Assembly (NCBI GenBank): GCA_942493385.1
Contig: OW818699.1
Coordinates: 2,046,001-2,110,000 of the forward strand
Direction of reading: 5' to 3'
Source of the DNA: UBA8389 sp942493385
GTDB taxonomy: Bacteria > Bacteroidota > Bacteroidia > Bacteroidales > UBA1402
Length of the DNA stretch: 64,000 nucleotides
A program made the translations under genes and the position numbers. The notes under the pieces were generated by a model that saw nothing but the letters and a program-made list of their open reading frames with translations, had not been told where the DNA came from and did not search any database. This document shows, in pieces, positions 34,601 through 43,016 of the stretch (position 1 is the stretch's first letter; each line of letters starts with the position of its first letter).

Positions 34601-35919
34601 AGGATGGTTTTCAATTTCTTCAAACAATCCATAACGAGGGCATCCGTAGCTTTCTCTTCCGAATGGAATAGATTAAGAGGCAACTCTCCTTTGAAAAGGG
34701 AGAAAAAGCCGTTCAATTTCTCCGTTAAGCCAGCCGGAATAAACCCAAGGGTTCCAGTCAATTGGTCGTTTACTCGGAGCATGAATACAGCGATCAAGGC
34801 GGTTGCCACCAGCATTGGCTCTTCGTTTGGATCATACTTCAGCGATTTTTCGCTAAAATGAATCAAAAGCTCTTTTCGAACACGTGTTTTGATTGTGGAG
34901 CGATTTCGGGCAAATGGATACGGCAAAATTTCCAAGTTACTCAGCTCTTGCTTCCAGAAGAATTCCTGTTTGCAGAGTTCAGAAAACAGAAGGTCAATCT
35001 TTTCCGTTTCCAAAGGCTGTGTCAACAGTTGGCCGTTCGTAAATCCTTGTTTTCGAAGCACTTCCTCGAAATTCACTTTTTTGTTGAAGCGGTCATAAAG
35101 AACTTCTGGTACGACCAAGCCATCCGTTGCATTGAACCCCGACAATTTATCCTCCTGAACGATGCTCCCTGGTTTGGAAACAGGTCGGGTTTCCAAACTG
35201 TATTTTCCCACTGTAAAGTATTCTGTACCAATGTACAAATGCGGCAATAAAAACTCGTTGTCGTTGTTGGGTCCGTAAGTTGTCACACTCTGAAGCCGTT
35301 CTAAACCCTCTATCGTGCTTTCGGCCGAAATAAGACCCAGGTGGTCGGGGCGTGTCATAAGTGGGAAGTAGGAGCGCTCACTCGTGTCCTGTGGCTTACG
35401 ACTAACCGTGCCGTTTCTGATTTTCTCTACCAAACGTTCAAAACTAAGCAAAGCGGCAGCAAAACATTTCATATTCACGGACCATATGGGTTCCAAGTGC
35501 TCTATTTCAATGAACTCTTGCTCCAAAATGTCACCAGTATCGATTCCTTCGTCGAGGATGTGCCAACTGACCGCATGCGTTTTTTCCTGATGCAGGAGCG
35601 CCCAATTGGGTGCATACATGCCGGCATACTTGGGTAGTGGAGAGTCGTGGTAATTGATAACCAGCGATTTGGCCTTGGCTATGAACGCTGGCTTGAGAAT
35701 GATGCCGTTGTTGATGCTGAATATATAATCTGGCTGAACCGATTCGTCCAATTGAGAGGTATATCTATGAACTGGGAACAAATAATTAGAAGACTGCTTT
35801 CGAAGCTCGTCGTCTCTGGTTATGAATGCCACTATCTCAAAACCTTTTTTCTGGAGGATATCCATGCATTGAATGGGCAGTGGACCTTCACCGAGTAGGA
35901 CGCATGTTTTTTCTATCAT
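31639..35919 (-). CDS. Formyltransferase / adenylation / carrier / thioesterase synthetase
   Basis: A 1426-residue one-module peptide-synthetase-like enzyme. Domains: a formyltransferase (about 1-300) with intact residues Asn89, His91 (NYHDSPLPKYAG) and Asp127 (GIDTGD); a region (about 330-545) like the C-terminal half of a condensation domain but without HHxxxDG; an AMP-binding adenylation domain (about 555-1045) with YTSGSTGVPKG (698-708), NTYGPTEATV, YCTGDL, RADGQLKIRGFRVEPGEIE and NGKID; a carrier domain with FFENGGHSLRA (Ser1097); and a thioesterase with GFSLGG (Ser1227) and a late His in PGEHSALF. By eye the binding-pocket code is D-A-E-D-L-G-T-V-V-K; the two acidic residues hint at a basic amino acid. 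The expected product is an N-formyl (or similarly modified) aminoacyl unit, released by the thioesterase. It lies inside the EPS operon and beside its phosphopantetheinyl transferase. Confidence 0.85.
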   Translation of the reverse strand: MIEKTCVLLGEGPLPIQCMDILQKKGFEIVAFITRDDELRKQSSNYLFPVHRYTSQLDESVQPDYIFSINNGIILKPAFIAKAKSLVINYHDSPLPKYAGMYAPNWALLHQEKTHAVSWHILDEGIDTGDILEQEFIEIEHLEPIWSVNMKCFAAALLSFERLVEKIRNGTVSRKPQDTSERSYFPLMTRPDHLGLISAESTIEGLERLQSVTTYGPNNDNEFLLPHLYIGTEYFTVGKYSLETRPVSKPGSIVQEDKLSGFNATDGLVVPEVLYDRFNKKVNFEEVLRKQGFTNGQLLTQPLETEKIDLLFSELCKQEFFWKQELSNLEILPYPFARNRSTIKTRVRKELLIHFSEKSLKYDPNEEPMLVATALIAVFMLRVNDQLTGTLGFIPAGLTEKLNGFFSLFKGELPLNLFHSEEKATDALVMDCLKKLKTILQSGTYTVDMPLRYTALKAVAEEAYSMVLCSELPTEMEMNDRSIYLSVALDRMEISLPDSGYEQGAEHFLESLKNFITRFLEHPEALLYELPLLDTIQTDQLISNINQPAGPILDVPSILEAFDRVALSFGEKTAIQVGLDSHSYSEFRQDTLKMATLLVQKEVKPGDVVMLCLPRSYAFFVTQWAALRCRAAFLPIDSTMPDDRKKFILDDSQALLVVTDDSFAEVFPKDITLIYNTLPKEEAINLQTEPSDLAYLIYTSGSTGVPKGVRISHRALTSFVSAAAGTYGFTAADRVLQFSNLGFDASIEEVFCTLCTGGSLFIRNEEMLDPEVLIQFSIQHEITVWDFPTAFWRQVLAASLDGPIPKSLRAVLIGGEAVSNSDFETWKQHPSSACRLFNTYGPTEATVVATVFEITNDFVIENTVPIGRPLPGYSVYITDKHHKLLPAYLPGELLIAGPAVADGYLNREDVQNKVFIHVELPTGTERCYCTGDLVFSDNIGEIHYIGRADGQLKIRGFRVEPGEIENQIMQLGGISQAVVLGKANERGEKHLVAYIVPLSDQKDRLTTLKTECYQILPNYMVPDHFIEVSEIPMTPNGKIDKRFLLSLTAPSKKKETATKTSELLTPLQESLTKLWREILEDETLTVDDDFFENGGHSLRAVRLMATLKKELGAHLPLSALISCPTPRSMAEILESKNTDNLWKCLVPIRPKGSKMPLYLIHGAGLNVLLYQSLGNHLDPDRPIYAMQAKGLDGQSELSTTIEEMASDYISEIRKNQPQGPYAIFGFSLGGFIAYEMGRQLIAQGQEVAFLGVIDTVTTFASENHPPLTKLKHRLQAMVGKPSFFLYALGREPMEGKIKFLKQKTKNIRGMLFYYASRLGLKKAGNTPSANGSEQPVYLSTNASVVIDTALNKYVLKPAPLTVDLFRAGKQMFYIEEPKTYGWSMYAQKGVVVENVPGEHSALFAPPNDAIFAKLLTDRLNEIEQKS

Positions 35920-35934
35920 AATAGGTCTTTTTAA

Positions 35935-37608
35935 CTAACTGATTTTGATAAACTTTCCTGATTGAACGGTCCCTCCGGACACCAGCGAATACAAATAGAT
36001 ACCCGATGGTAGATTGTTTACCTGAATTTTTATTTCCTGGTTCCTCCCCGGATTATAGGTTTGTTGCGTTTTAAATAAGAAGAAGCCGGATTGATCGTAA
36101 ACCAACAATGAAACGTTCGATGCAAAATAACTGTCGAATCGTATGGTCAATTGACTCTTAACCGGATTGGGGAAAGCCATAGGTTTTTTCAACAGATCGG
36201 AATCATTTTTGTGGTCAAATTCAAAAGCCCCGATATCAGCCGTTTCGCCATTGGGTCGGATTGAATTACTGTAATCGAAGTTGATGCCCATTCGGTTCGA
36301 ATAAGCAGCATCAATTAGAGGTGAACCCTCTGAAGGTTTATAATCGATCAAGGATATTCCAGCACTGGTGATGTCACGGGACTTAAAATTATTTTTAAGC
36401 AGCACACTGGAGTTTTCATCCGGTATCATGATGTACGCATCATCACCGGTGTGGTTGGTATTGTCGTTCTCGTAATAATCGTAGCCACCTGGATTGAGTA
36501 TCAGATTGGAGGCTATGACACTGTTCTTGCTTACAATGCTTTGGAAACGAATTCCGTCCATTTTTGGATTGATGATGTTGTTGAAAAGGATGTGGACGGA
36601 AGAGTCTGTTTCGACCGTAATATCGGATACGTAAATGCCGTGTACCCGAACGGTAGAATCCAAAGGTTGGAAGGAACGACCTGCATCGACGATGATGTTG
36701 TTGAAAATTCGATAACCGCCCAGCCCGTGACTTTCGATTCCAGAACCCTTGCCTTGTCCGATGTAGTTGTTGTAACAATCACATTTGGATCCCCCTCCGA
36801 GCATTATGCCTGACATTTGTGAAAAGTAACCTTCCTGGCTGTCGTGCAAAATCAAGTTTCCATAAATCTGACAATTCTTCGATGCCGAACTGACTTGAAT
36901 GCCGTCCCAGGCGGTAAATTCGACAATGTTGTTGTAAATACGTACCCCATCCAGCAAGGATGGTAGTAACAGTGTGTCCTTTCCGTTGCAGTTTTCAGTT
37001 GTACCAAAATAGTTGGTATTCCCAATATACATGCCCTCGTTTCCTACCCTGGCGATGTGGTTATCGTGAATAATGGTGTTGAATTGTGTGAATTTGTCAC
37101 GTGTGGAGGGTGTGTTGCAGTTTGGATCAGTTTTGGCGTAAATACCACCCAACAAGGTGTTTTCGATGGAAACGTGATCTATTTCGAAATCCGAACAAAG
37201 GTCGTTGATGCCGATGCCAGCACCTCCAGCCACGCGTTCAATCCGAATGCCGTAGAAGTCTGCCTCACTGCCTTGACCAGTCAGCCTAAAATATCGACTT
37301 TCTCGTATGGAGATGCCATAATAACTGTCTGTGTTGATTCTTACGATGCCTCCTTTGTTGATGATAATGATTGGTTTGGTGGCCGAACCGTTCAAGTGAA
37401 TGAGCAACAGATTTGACCGCAGCCCTGACTTCAAAAGCAAGGTATCACCCGGCAGAATTCCATTGAAGGGAGATGATGTGCCGTCCACCACCAAAATGGA
37501 ATTGTCTACCAGGTAACTTTTATTTTCACCTGCTAACATGCGACTTGAAACCATCACTGAAAAGAGTAACAGAAAAAAAAGGATGCATTTATTTTTTTTG
37601 AAGGACAT
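35935..37608 (-). CDS. Secreted right-handed beta-helix protein with type IX secretion sorting domain
   Basis: A 557-residue protein. A Sec signal peptide (about 1-25, basic start and long hydrophobic core) is followed by a long parallel beta-helix (about 90-440) with repeated Asn/Ile/Gly coils such as IYNNIVEFTAWDGIQV and CYNNYIGQGKGSGIESHG. The last 80 residues are a type IX (Por) sorting domain: AFPNPVKSQLTIRF ... GIYLYSLVSGG ... GKFIKIS. It is thus exported to the surface or medium. Beta-helix folds are common in polysaccharide lyases and epimerases, and its place in the EPS operon suggests it acts on the polymer; no catalytic residues were identified. Confidence 0.82.
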   Translation of the reverse strand: MSFKKNKCILFFLLLFSVMVSSRMLAGENKSYLVDNSILVVDGTSSPFNGILPGDTLLLKSGLRSNLLLIHLNGSATKPIIIINKGGIVRINTDSYYGISIRESRYFRLTGQGSEADFYGIRIERVAGGAGIGINDLCSDFEIDHVSIENTLLGGIYAKTDPNCNTPSTRDKFTQFNTIIHDNHIARVGNEGMYIGNTNYFGTTENCNGKDTLLLPSLLDGVRIYNNIVEFTAWDGIQVSSASKNCQIYGNLILHDSQEGYFSQMSGIMLGGGSKCDCYNNYIGQGKGSGIESHGLGGYRIFNNIIVDAGRSFQPLDSTVRVHGIYVSDITVETDSSVHILFNNIINPKMDGIRFQSIVSKNSVIASNLILNPGGYDYYENDNTNHTGDDAYIMIPDENSSVLLKNNFKSRDITSAGISLIDYKPSEGSPLIDAAYSNRMGINFDYSNSIRPNGETADIGAFEFDHKNDSDLLKKPMAFPNPVKSQLTIRFDSYFASNVSLLVYDQSGFFLFKTQQTYNPGRNQEIKIQVNNLPSGIYLYSLVSGGTVQSGKFIKIS

Positions 37609-37623
37609 AATTATTAATTGCTT

Positions 37624-38811
37624 CTAGCCACGTTTTGCTCGTTCCCAATTGACGGATTGGCTACGTTTGATGTACCGTATGAAACCGAGAAAAACGGATA
37701 AGTTCATGATGAAAAAATAATAAGGCACAAAAAGTGCTTTGACCCGAATGGCCTTGTTTTCTAAATACCAACCCAATAGAGCGGACAAATAGAAAACGAT
37801 TTGTAAGAAAAATAACGTACTGAATAACCCGAAACTGAAGAATCCTTCGTTTAGTGCCAAGCTCAAATTGATGGGTAGAAGCAGCAACAGGGACAAAGGT
37901 GCCAACGACCAACGGAGTACCCGGTGTGAAATGTACTGAAATGAAAGCGTACCGTATTTAAAGAAGTTCAACAAGGATTTCAAACGAACGATGGACTGAA
38001 TGCCACCTGCTGAAATGCGGATTTTCCGTTTCAGCTCTTCCTTTACATTGGCCGAAGCCGTTTCAATAGCGTATGCATCAGGGTCATATTGAATCACATA
38101 GCCTGCTTGAGCGGTTCGAAGGGAGATGATGAAGTCATCCAACAAGGTGTCACCTTCCACTTCATGGTAGAGTTCGGTTCTAATGGCGAAAAGTTCGCCT
38201 GCCGCACCGACTACCGAATAGAGTTCGGCATCCCATTTTTTGAGGGTGGACTCGTACTTCCAATACAAACCCTCACCAGCTCCTGCTGCTGCGTCTTTGT
38301 CTTTGCTGAAAATCCTTTTTTCACCGGAAACGCAACCAACTTTGGGGTTGTCGAACATCCGAACGATGCGTCGGATGGATTCCTTGCCCAGCATGGTATT
38401 GGCATCACAGAACACAACGATGGGGGTGGTCACCAGTTTGACGCCACGGTTCATGGCGGCAATTTTTCCCCTGCGTTCGGGTTGGTGGTGGACAACTACA
38501 CCTGGGTATTCCAATAGGAGCTCTGGCGTTCCGTCGTCTGAACCATCGGTCACCCAAACGATCTTTAATTTATCTGCAGGATATTCCAATTCTTTGCTGT
38601 TCAGCATCTTTGCTGCAACGAAATCTTTTTCGTTGAAAGCGGTGATAAAGAGGGTCACATCCGGTTCGGAAGCTGGATAGGTCGGTTTGACTTTGCCTTT
38701 CTCCATCAAACGTTTGATTCGTATGAGAACGAACAACAAGATGCCATAACCGATGTAGGCATAGAAAATGATGAATAGCAAGAGCCAGAAAAGCAGTTGT
38801 AGTGTATTCAT
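37624..38811 (-). CDS. Membrane-bound family 2 glycosyltransferase
   Basis: A 395-residue processive-type GT2. There is one N-terminal helix (about 5-30), a GT-A catalytic domain with VTLFITAFNE, the acidic VTDGSDD and FCDANTM motifs, and TLLDDF as the base-containing region, then KRKIRISAGGIQS near the membrane in place of QxxRW, and three or four C-terminal helices. It probably adds a sugar from a nucleotide donor to the lipid-linked repeat at the inner membrane. Gaps to neighbours are about 10-15 bases. Confidence 0.82.
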   Translation of the reverse strand: MNTLQLLFWLLLFIIFYAYIGYGILLFVLIRIKRLMEKGKVKPTYPASEPDVTLFITAFNEKDFVAAKMLNSKELEYPADKLKIVWVTDGSDDGTPELLLEYPGVVVHHQPERRGKIAAMNRGVKLVTTPIVVFCDANTMLGKESIRRIVRMFDNPKVGCVSGEKRIFSKDKDAAAGAGEGLYWKYESTLKKWDAELYSVVGAAGELFAIRTELYHEVEGDTLLDDFIISLRTAQAGYVIQYDPDAYAIETASANVKEELKRKIRISAGGIQSIVRLKSLLNFFKYGTLSFQYISHRVLRWSLAPLSLLLLLPINLSLALNEGFFSFGLFSTLFFLQIVFYLSALLGWYLENKAIRVKALFVPYYFFIMNLSVFLGFIRYIKRSQSVNWERAKRG

Positions 38812-38822
38812 GATTGTTCGTT

Positions 38823-39446
38823 TTATTGGTTCACTCGTTCCCAGTGTCCGGTTTGTGCACTATAAGTCTTGATAACGCGGGCAGGGTTACCAACTACAAC
38901 GCTGTAATCGGGTACATCTTTAGTGACAACACTGCCACCGGCTACGACACAATGTTTGCCGATGGTCACACCAGCCGAAACAAAGACATTGGCTCCAACC
39001 CAAGTCTCGTCGTGGATACAAATTGGCTTTGTGGTAACGCCCTGTTGATTAATGGGTTTACTGATGTCCTCATAACTGTGGTTCAGACCGCTCATGACTA
39101 CGTTTTGGGCAATTCGAACATCGTTCCCAATATCAACTGGACCAATCAAAACCGTTCCAAGCCCGATGCGGGCCCGATCACCGATGTGAATGGCACCCAC
39201 ACCATTATTGACCGTGCAAAAATCTTCAATGGTGGAGTCATCGCCCAAGTAGAAAGGGTTGAAAGGCATTATATCCATACGGGTGCGTCTGCAGATTCGA
39301 GCGTGCTTCCCCTTGTGATGTACGAAGGGGTTGACAAAACACTGTACCCATAATCGCGGACGAGATTGGTTTTTGGGCATCAACAACCACAGAGTCAGCT
39401 TTTTGAGCTTGGGGTTGGATTTTATGCGGCTGATTAGGTTGGACAT
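38823..39446 (-). CDS. Hexapeptide-repeat acyltransferase (WcaF-like)
   Basis: A 207-residue left-handed beta-helix acyltransferase of the LbetaH family. Hexapeptide repeats start around residue 66 (DDSTIEDFCTVNNGVGAIHIGD ... IGLGTVLIGPVDIGNDVRIAQNV, both split) and the ending VTKDVPDYSVVVGNPARVIK is typical of WcaF/CysE-type O-acetyltransferases; SGLNHSYED supplies the catalytic His. It probably acetylates a sugar of the repeat unit using acetyl-CoA. It overlaps the upstream glycosyltransferase gene by 13 bases. Confidence 0.85.
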   Translation of the reverse strand: MSNLISRIKSNPKLKKLTLWLLMPKNQSRPRLWVQCFVNPFVHHKGKHARICRRTRMDIMPFNPFYLGDDSTIEDFCTVNNGVGAIHIGDRARIGLGTVLIGPVDIGNDVRIAQNVVMSGLNHSYEDISKPINQQGVTTKPICIHDETWVGANVFVSAGVTIGKHCVVAGGSVVTKDVPDYSVVVGNPARVIKTYSAQTGHWERVNQ

Positions 39447-40642
39447 GTTGCTTTAATTTTTTGTTCCATATACTCATAAATGGCAAGTACATTGTTTTCC
39501 CAGGAATGTGCCTTGGCAAAACGTTCTCGAGCTGCTTCCAGCTCTGGTGAATTTTCAGATAATGCAATGTCGATGAACCGTACGAATTCGTCGGGATCGG
39601 TGGCTTGATACGTGTGATCGGTAAAGATGGACATGGCTTCGGTTTTAGTAGCGACGGTCGGCTTACCCAACGACAGGTATTCATCGATTTTCCTTGGGTA
39701 ATTACCACGTGTCACTTCGTTCAATTTCTGTGGATTGATGGCCACGTCGAAACTGTTAATATATGCTGGAAGCTCATCAGGGAGTTTGTTGCCCAAGAAG
39801 TGCACGTTTGTAAGCTGGTGCAGCGCACTGTTTTGGAATTCCGAATCTTCTGGACCGATTAGCACCAAACTCCATTCAGGTTTCGAACGGGCGATGTTCA
39901 ATAGGATGTCCAAATCCAAACGGAGGTTGTACAATGCTCCAGTATAGCCGATAATGGGCTTGGTGATGGTAGCCAGGTCCTTAGGTAGGGTGGGCAGTTT
40001 GTTTCTGTCGTACAGACTGAGGTCACAACCTTGACCGACATAAAAACTAGCAGGATTGTTTTTGGCCGCCAGCATGGCTAGGTAGGTGGAATTGGCACAA
40101 ACCAGATCCGATTTGGCCATCAGTGCCGGTTCGAAAGCGTAGCCGTGTTTTTGCCAAAAGTCCACAGCCAGCAGGTTATCACGAGTATAATAACATTGTA
40201 GGGCAGGCTTTAACAATTCCTTCAGGTGAAAACTGCGAAACATGTCGCTATCGATAAATAGGATGTAATCGTTAAATCCAAGCTGCTTGACCGCCCTCTT
40301 GATACGTTTGGCATAACGCTGGTTGTTGATTCGGTTGAGCAGCTTGAAAAGAGGTTTGAAAGGCAGCCCGTTAATCGATTCCAGTATGGTCTTTGGAAAA
40401 AGTGTCCAGAGGTTCTCCTCGATTTTTACGATTTCATTTGCTTTCGATTTGAGCATGTCCACGCGCTTTTTGACCAAGGGATTGCCTTTGTTCCTCCACA
40501 TGCTCAAGCGGTCGAGTGGTGCGTTCACATACATAACCCGATTGTTCTTGGCGAACTCTTGGGCGATGTTCTTGCAATTGCTCCCGATCTCAATGTCCCA
40601 AGATTGAATGCCCGTTATGATGATGTCGCGGTTGGTAATCAT
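39434..40642 (-). CDS. Glycosyltransferase, GT-B fold (GT4-like)
   Basis: A 402-residue glycosyltransferase. The N-terminal half is unlike classical GT4 enzymes and opens MITNRDIIITGIQSWD; the C-terminal half has IIGYTGALYNLRLDLDIL, WSLVLIGPEDSEF and the donor-binding YPRKIDEYLSLGKPTVAT, the pattern seen in GT4 sugar transferases of EPS loci. ATG 40642 overlaps the stop of the previous gene by four bases, so translation is coupled. The sugar and the linkage are unknown. Confidence 0.78.
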   Translation of the reverse strand: MITNRDIIITGIQSWDIEIGSNCKNIAQEFAKNNRVMYVNAPLDRLSMWRNKGNPLVKKRVDMLKSKANEIVKIEENLWTLFPKTILESINGLPFKPLFKLLNRINNQRYAKRIKRAVKQLGFNDYILFIDSDMFRSFHLKELLKPALQCYYTRDNLLAVDFWQKHGYAFEPALMAKSDLVCANSTYLAMLAAKNNPASFYVGQGCDLSLYDRNKLPTLPKDLATITKPIIGYTGALYNLRLDLDILLNIARSKPEWSLVLIGPEDSEFQNSALHQLTNVHFLGNKLPDELPAYINSFDVAINPQKLNEVTRGNYPRKIDEYLSLGKPTVATKTEAMSIFTDHTYQATDPDEFVRFIDIALSENSPELEAARERFAKAHSWENNVLAIYEYMEQKIKATCPT

Positions 40643-41787
40643 TTGCTTCCGATTTCCAGGTAGATGTTGCGTACTTGCTCCGCCATGGCTTTCCAAGAGA
40701 ATTTGGCGGCTTGAGCGTAGCCCTTTTTGATAAGATCATCTCTAAGTGTTTGATCTGTAGTCAGTCGAATCATGGCTGCCGTAATTTCCTCCGGCTTGAA
40801 GGGGTCTGCCAGCAGAGCGCCATCTCCTGCTACCTCTGGCATGGACGAAGTCGTTGAGGTGATGACAGGCGCACCACAAGCCATGGCTTCCAACATGGGA
40901 ATGCCGAAACTTTCGCGCAGCGAGGTGTATAAAAATAGAGTGCACAGGCTGTAAATGGCTGGGAGATCGGTGTTTGCGACATAACCGGTCAACAAGATAT
41001 GTTGCCGAAGCTCTGAATCCCCGATTTCGGTCAGCAACTGATTGAGCTCGCCTGCTTCGTAGTCCAACATGACCAGGGGAACATTGGAGCCGGTTTGCTT
41101 CCGAAAATCCGAAAAGGCTTGGAGGGTTCCCTTGGTATTTTTCTTGGGGTCAGTGTTTCCCAGAAAGAAAAAGAACTGGTCAGGTAATTCGTATTTTTCT
41201 TGTACACGTTTCAGCTCCTTTTTATCTGTGATTGGTTTAAAGTGCTCACTAACACCGTTATATACGGCGGTTAGACGATTATCACCTTTCATTCCAAAAA
41301 AATCTGCGATTCGATTTTTTTCAAAGTGGGAGACGGTGATGATTTTTTGACTACGTTTTACAACAGCTGGAATGAACAATCTGCGATATACATTTCCGAA
41401 TTTCTGGTACAAAGAGCCCTTGCCCTTAAGAATCTGCAAGTAGCTGCTTTCCATGTAGATGATGTCGTGCAACGTTACAACCAAGGGTATTTTTGTCCAG
41501 ATCGGCGCGGTGTTGCTGGTGCAATGCAGCAAATCACAACCTTCTTTACGGGCAGCTTTAGGAAGCGCAAATTGTTCCCAAAGTGGGTAAACCCCACCTT
41601 CCAGCCGGACAATCTTGAAATTGGATGTTTCTTGAAGTACGGTATCGTCCACATCGGGTTTTATAAAAACCACATACTTATTTTCCAAATCAATGCTTTG
41701 GAGGTTTCGAACCAATTCCAGCGCAACCATGTCCATACCGTGTTTTTTTGCACGAAACAAACGTTGTCCTTCGATGCCTATGATCAT
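40639..41787 (-). CDS. Glycosyltransferase family 4 protein
   Basis: A 382-residue GT-B glycosyltransferase. Typical blocks are PLVVTLHDIIYMESS, ITVSHFEKNRIADFFG, FFFLGNTDPKKNTKG and the E-x7-E motif in SLRESFGIPMLEAMACGAPVITS. It adds a sugar (mannose-type enzymes share this pattern) to the growing repeat unit in the cytoplasm. It overlaps both neighbours by four bases. Confidence 0.87.
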   Translation of the reverse strand: MIIGIEGQRLFRAKKHGMDMVALELVRNLQSIDLENKYVVFIKPDVDDTVLQETSNFKIVRLEGGVYPLWEQFALPKAARKEGCDLLHCTSNTAPIWTKIPLVVTLHDIIYMESSYLQILKGKGSLYQKFGNVYRRLFIPAVVKRSQKIITVSHFEKNRIADFFGMKGDNRLTAVYNGVSEHFKPITDKKELKRVQEKYELPDQFFFFLGNTDPKKNTKGTLQAFSDFRKQTGSNVPLVMLDYEAGELNQLLTEIGDSELRQHILLTGYVANTDLPAIYSLCTLFLYTSLRESFGIPMLEAMACGAPVITSTTSSMPEVAGDGALLADPFKPEEITAAMIRLTTDQTLRDDLIKKGYAQAAKFSWKAMAEQVRNIYLEIGSK

Positions 41788-43001
41788 GACGGTTTCTTTT
41801 TAGATTGTACGGATGAATGTTGTGTATGGATGAACTGTTTGTTCGCCCCCTTGATTTTGAATAATGACCCCAGCATGAGGAACATACCCTTCGGTAGGGA
41901 GGACATTGCTTTCAAGGTGGATTTGTTCCAGAAGGAGGTGGGCACGGAAAATAGGAAAGTCATGGTACACGCACCAGCCAAGGCTAACCAAGCCATGCTT
42001 AACAAGGCTGAGCTGTTTGTGACAACATTGAAGATGATGAAAACAAAGGCCAGTAGGAAGTCCGCACCAAGCAGAAGTACCCTTGGTGGTTGGATGAATT
42101 GCAATGCCTTGTCAAAATAGTCCACATTTCCTTTGGTGAACAAGGCCATCAGAGCTGATAGGAAATCCTTGGTAAAGTAATGGAATTGAGCCGATAACCA
42201 GCGTCTGCGTTGATTGCTGAACACTTCAGCCTTCTGAACCTTTTCGTCGTAAACCAATGCATCGTCCAGGTACTCAATGGTATAACCATTTTTCAACATG
42301 TGCAACTCAATTTCTTTGTCGAAGCCTCCAATGGCGGTCACTCCGGACATCATGTTTTTGAAAAAGCCGTATCGGAATGCCATGCCCGAACCGATGATGG
42401 CTGAGGACAAGCCCAAAACACGGTGCCCTTTGCGGAAAATGTGGTTGTTGATTTCTTCGCTGGCTGCATCCAGTACCGCCAAGGAAGTGTCTACGTTTTT
42501 GGCAGTCCGGTGTCCCTGTACGGCCATGAAGTCTTCCTCGAATGCGGCATTTACTTTGGTCAGGAAATCAGTGGCCATAACGTTGTCCGCATCTAATATG
42601 ACGGCAATGTCGTACATCGTGTCCAGTTCGCCCATGGCTTTGTTCAAGGCTTTTGATTTGGTGCTTTTGTCGAAGCTCACTTCAATGACTTTAATGGGCA
42701 GCTTCTTCAAGGCTTCTATGGTGTCAGGTTGAAAGGAATCGGCAATAATGACCACATCGTATTGCTCGCTCGGATAATCCTGTTTTAGGGCTTCCTCTGC
42801 CACTTCCAAAATGACAGAGTCTTCTTTGTAACCAGGTATGAGAACGGCTATTTTGCGTAGTACAGGATGCGATGCATAATGCGATTGTTTGTAGAAAAGG
42901 CCGGCCAATGCAAAGATAAAAATGTAGGCGGTGGAAAGCCCCAGCAGGATCAATGCGCTGATTTGCAGGATTAAGTAACTATTCGTCATCAGTGTATTCA
43001 T
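41784..43001 (-). CDS. Membrane-bound family 2 glycosyltransferase (processive type)
   Basis: A 405-residue GT2. One N-terminal membrane helix, then AVLIPGYKED, a DADN catalytic motif, GGFDKEIELHML and the QRRRW motif expected of processive enzymes such as cellulose and hyaluronan synthases, followed by several membrane helices. It may elongate or start a branch of the EPS unit. It overlaps the downstream GT4 gene by four bases. Confidence 0.85.
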   Translation of the reverse strand: MNTLMTNSYLILQISALILLGLSTAYIFIFALAGLFYKQSHYASHPVLRKIAVLIPGYKEDSVILEVAEEALKQDYPSEQYDVVIIADSFQPDTIEALKKLPIKVIEVSFDKSTKSKALNKAMGELDTMYDIAVILDADNVMATDFLTKVNAAFEEDFMAVQGHRTAKNVDTSLAVLDAASEEINNHIFRKGHRVLGLSSAIIGSGMAFRYGFFKNMMSGVTAIGGFDKEIELHMLKNGYTIEYLDDALVYDEKVQKAEVFSNQRRRWLSAQFHYFTKDFLSALMALFTKGNVDYFDKALQFIQPPRVLLLGADFLLAFVFIIFNVVTNSSALLSMAWLALAGACTMTFLFSVPTSFWNKSTLKAMSSLPKGMFLMLGSLFKIKGANKQFIHTQHSSVQSKKKPS

Positions 43002-43016
43002 GTGCGTTGTTTTTAC

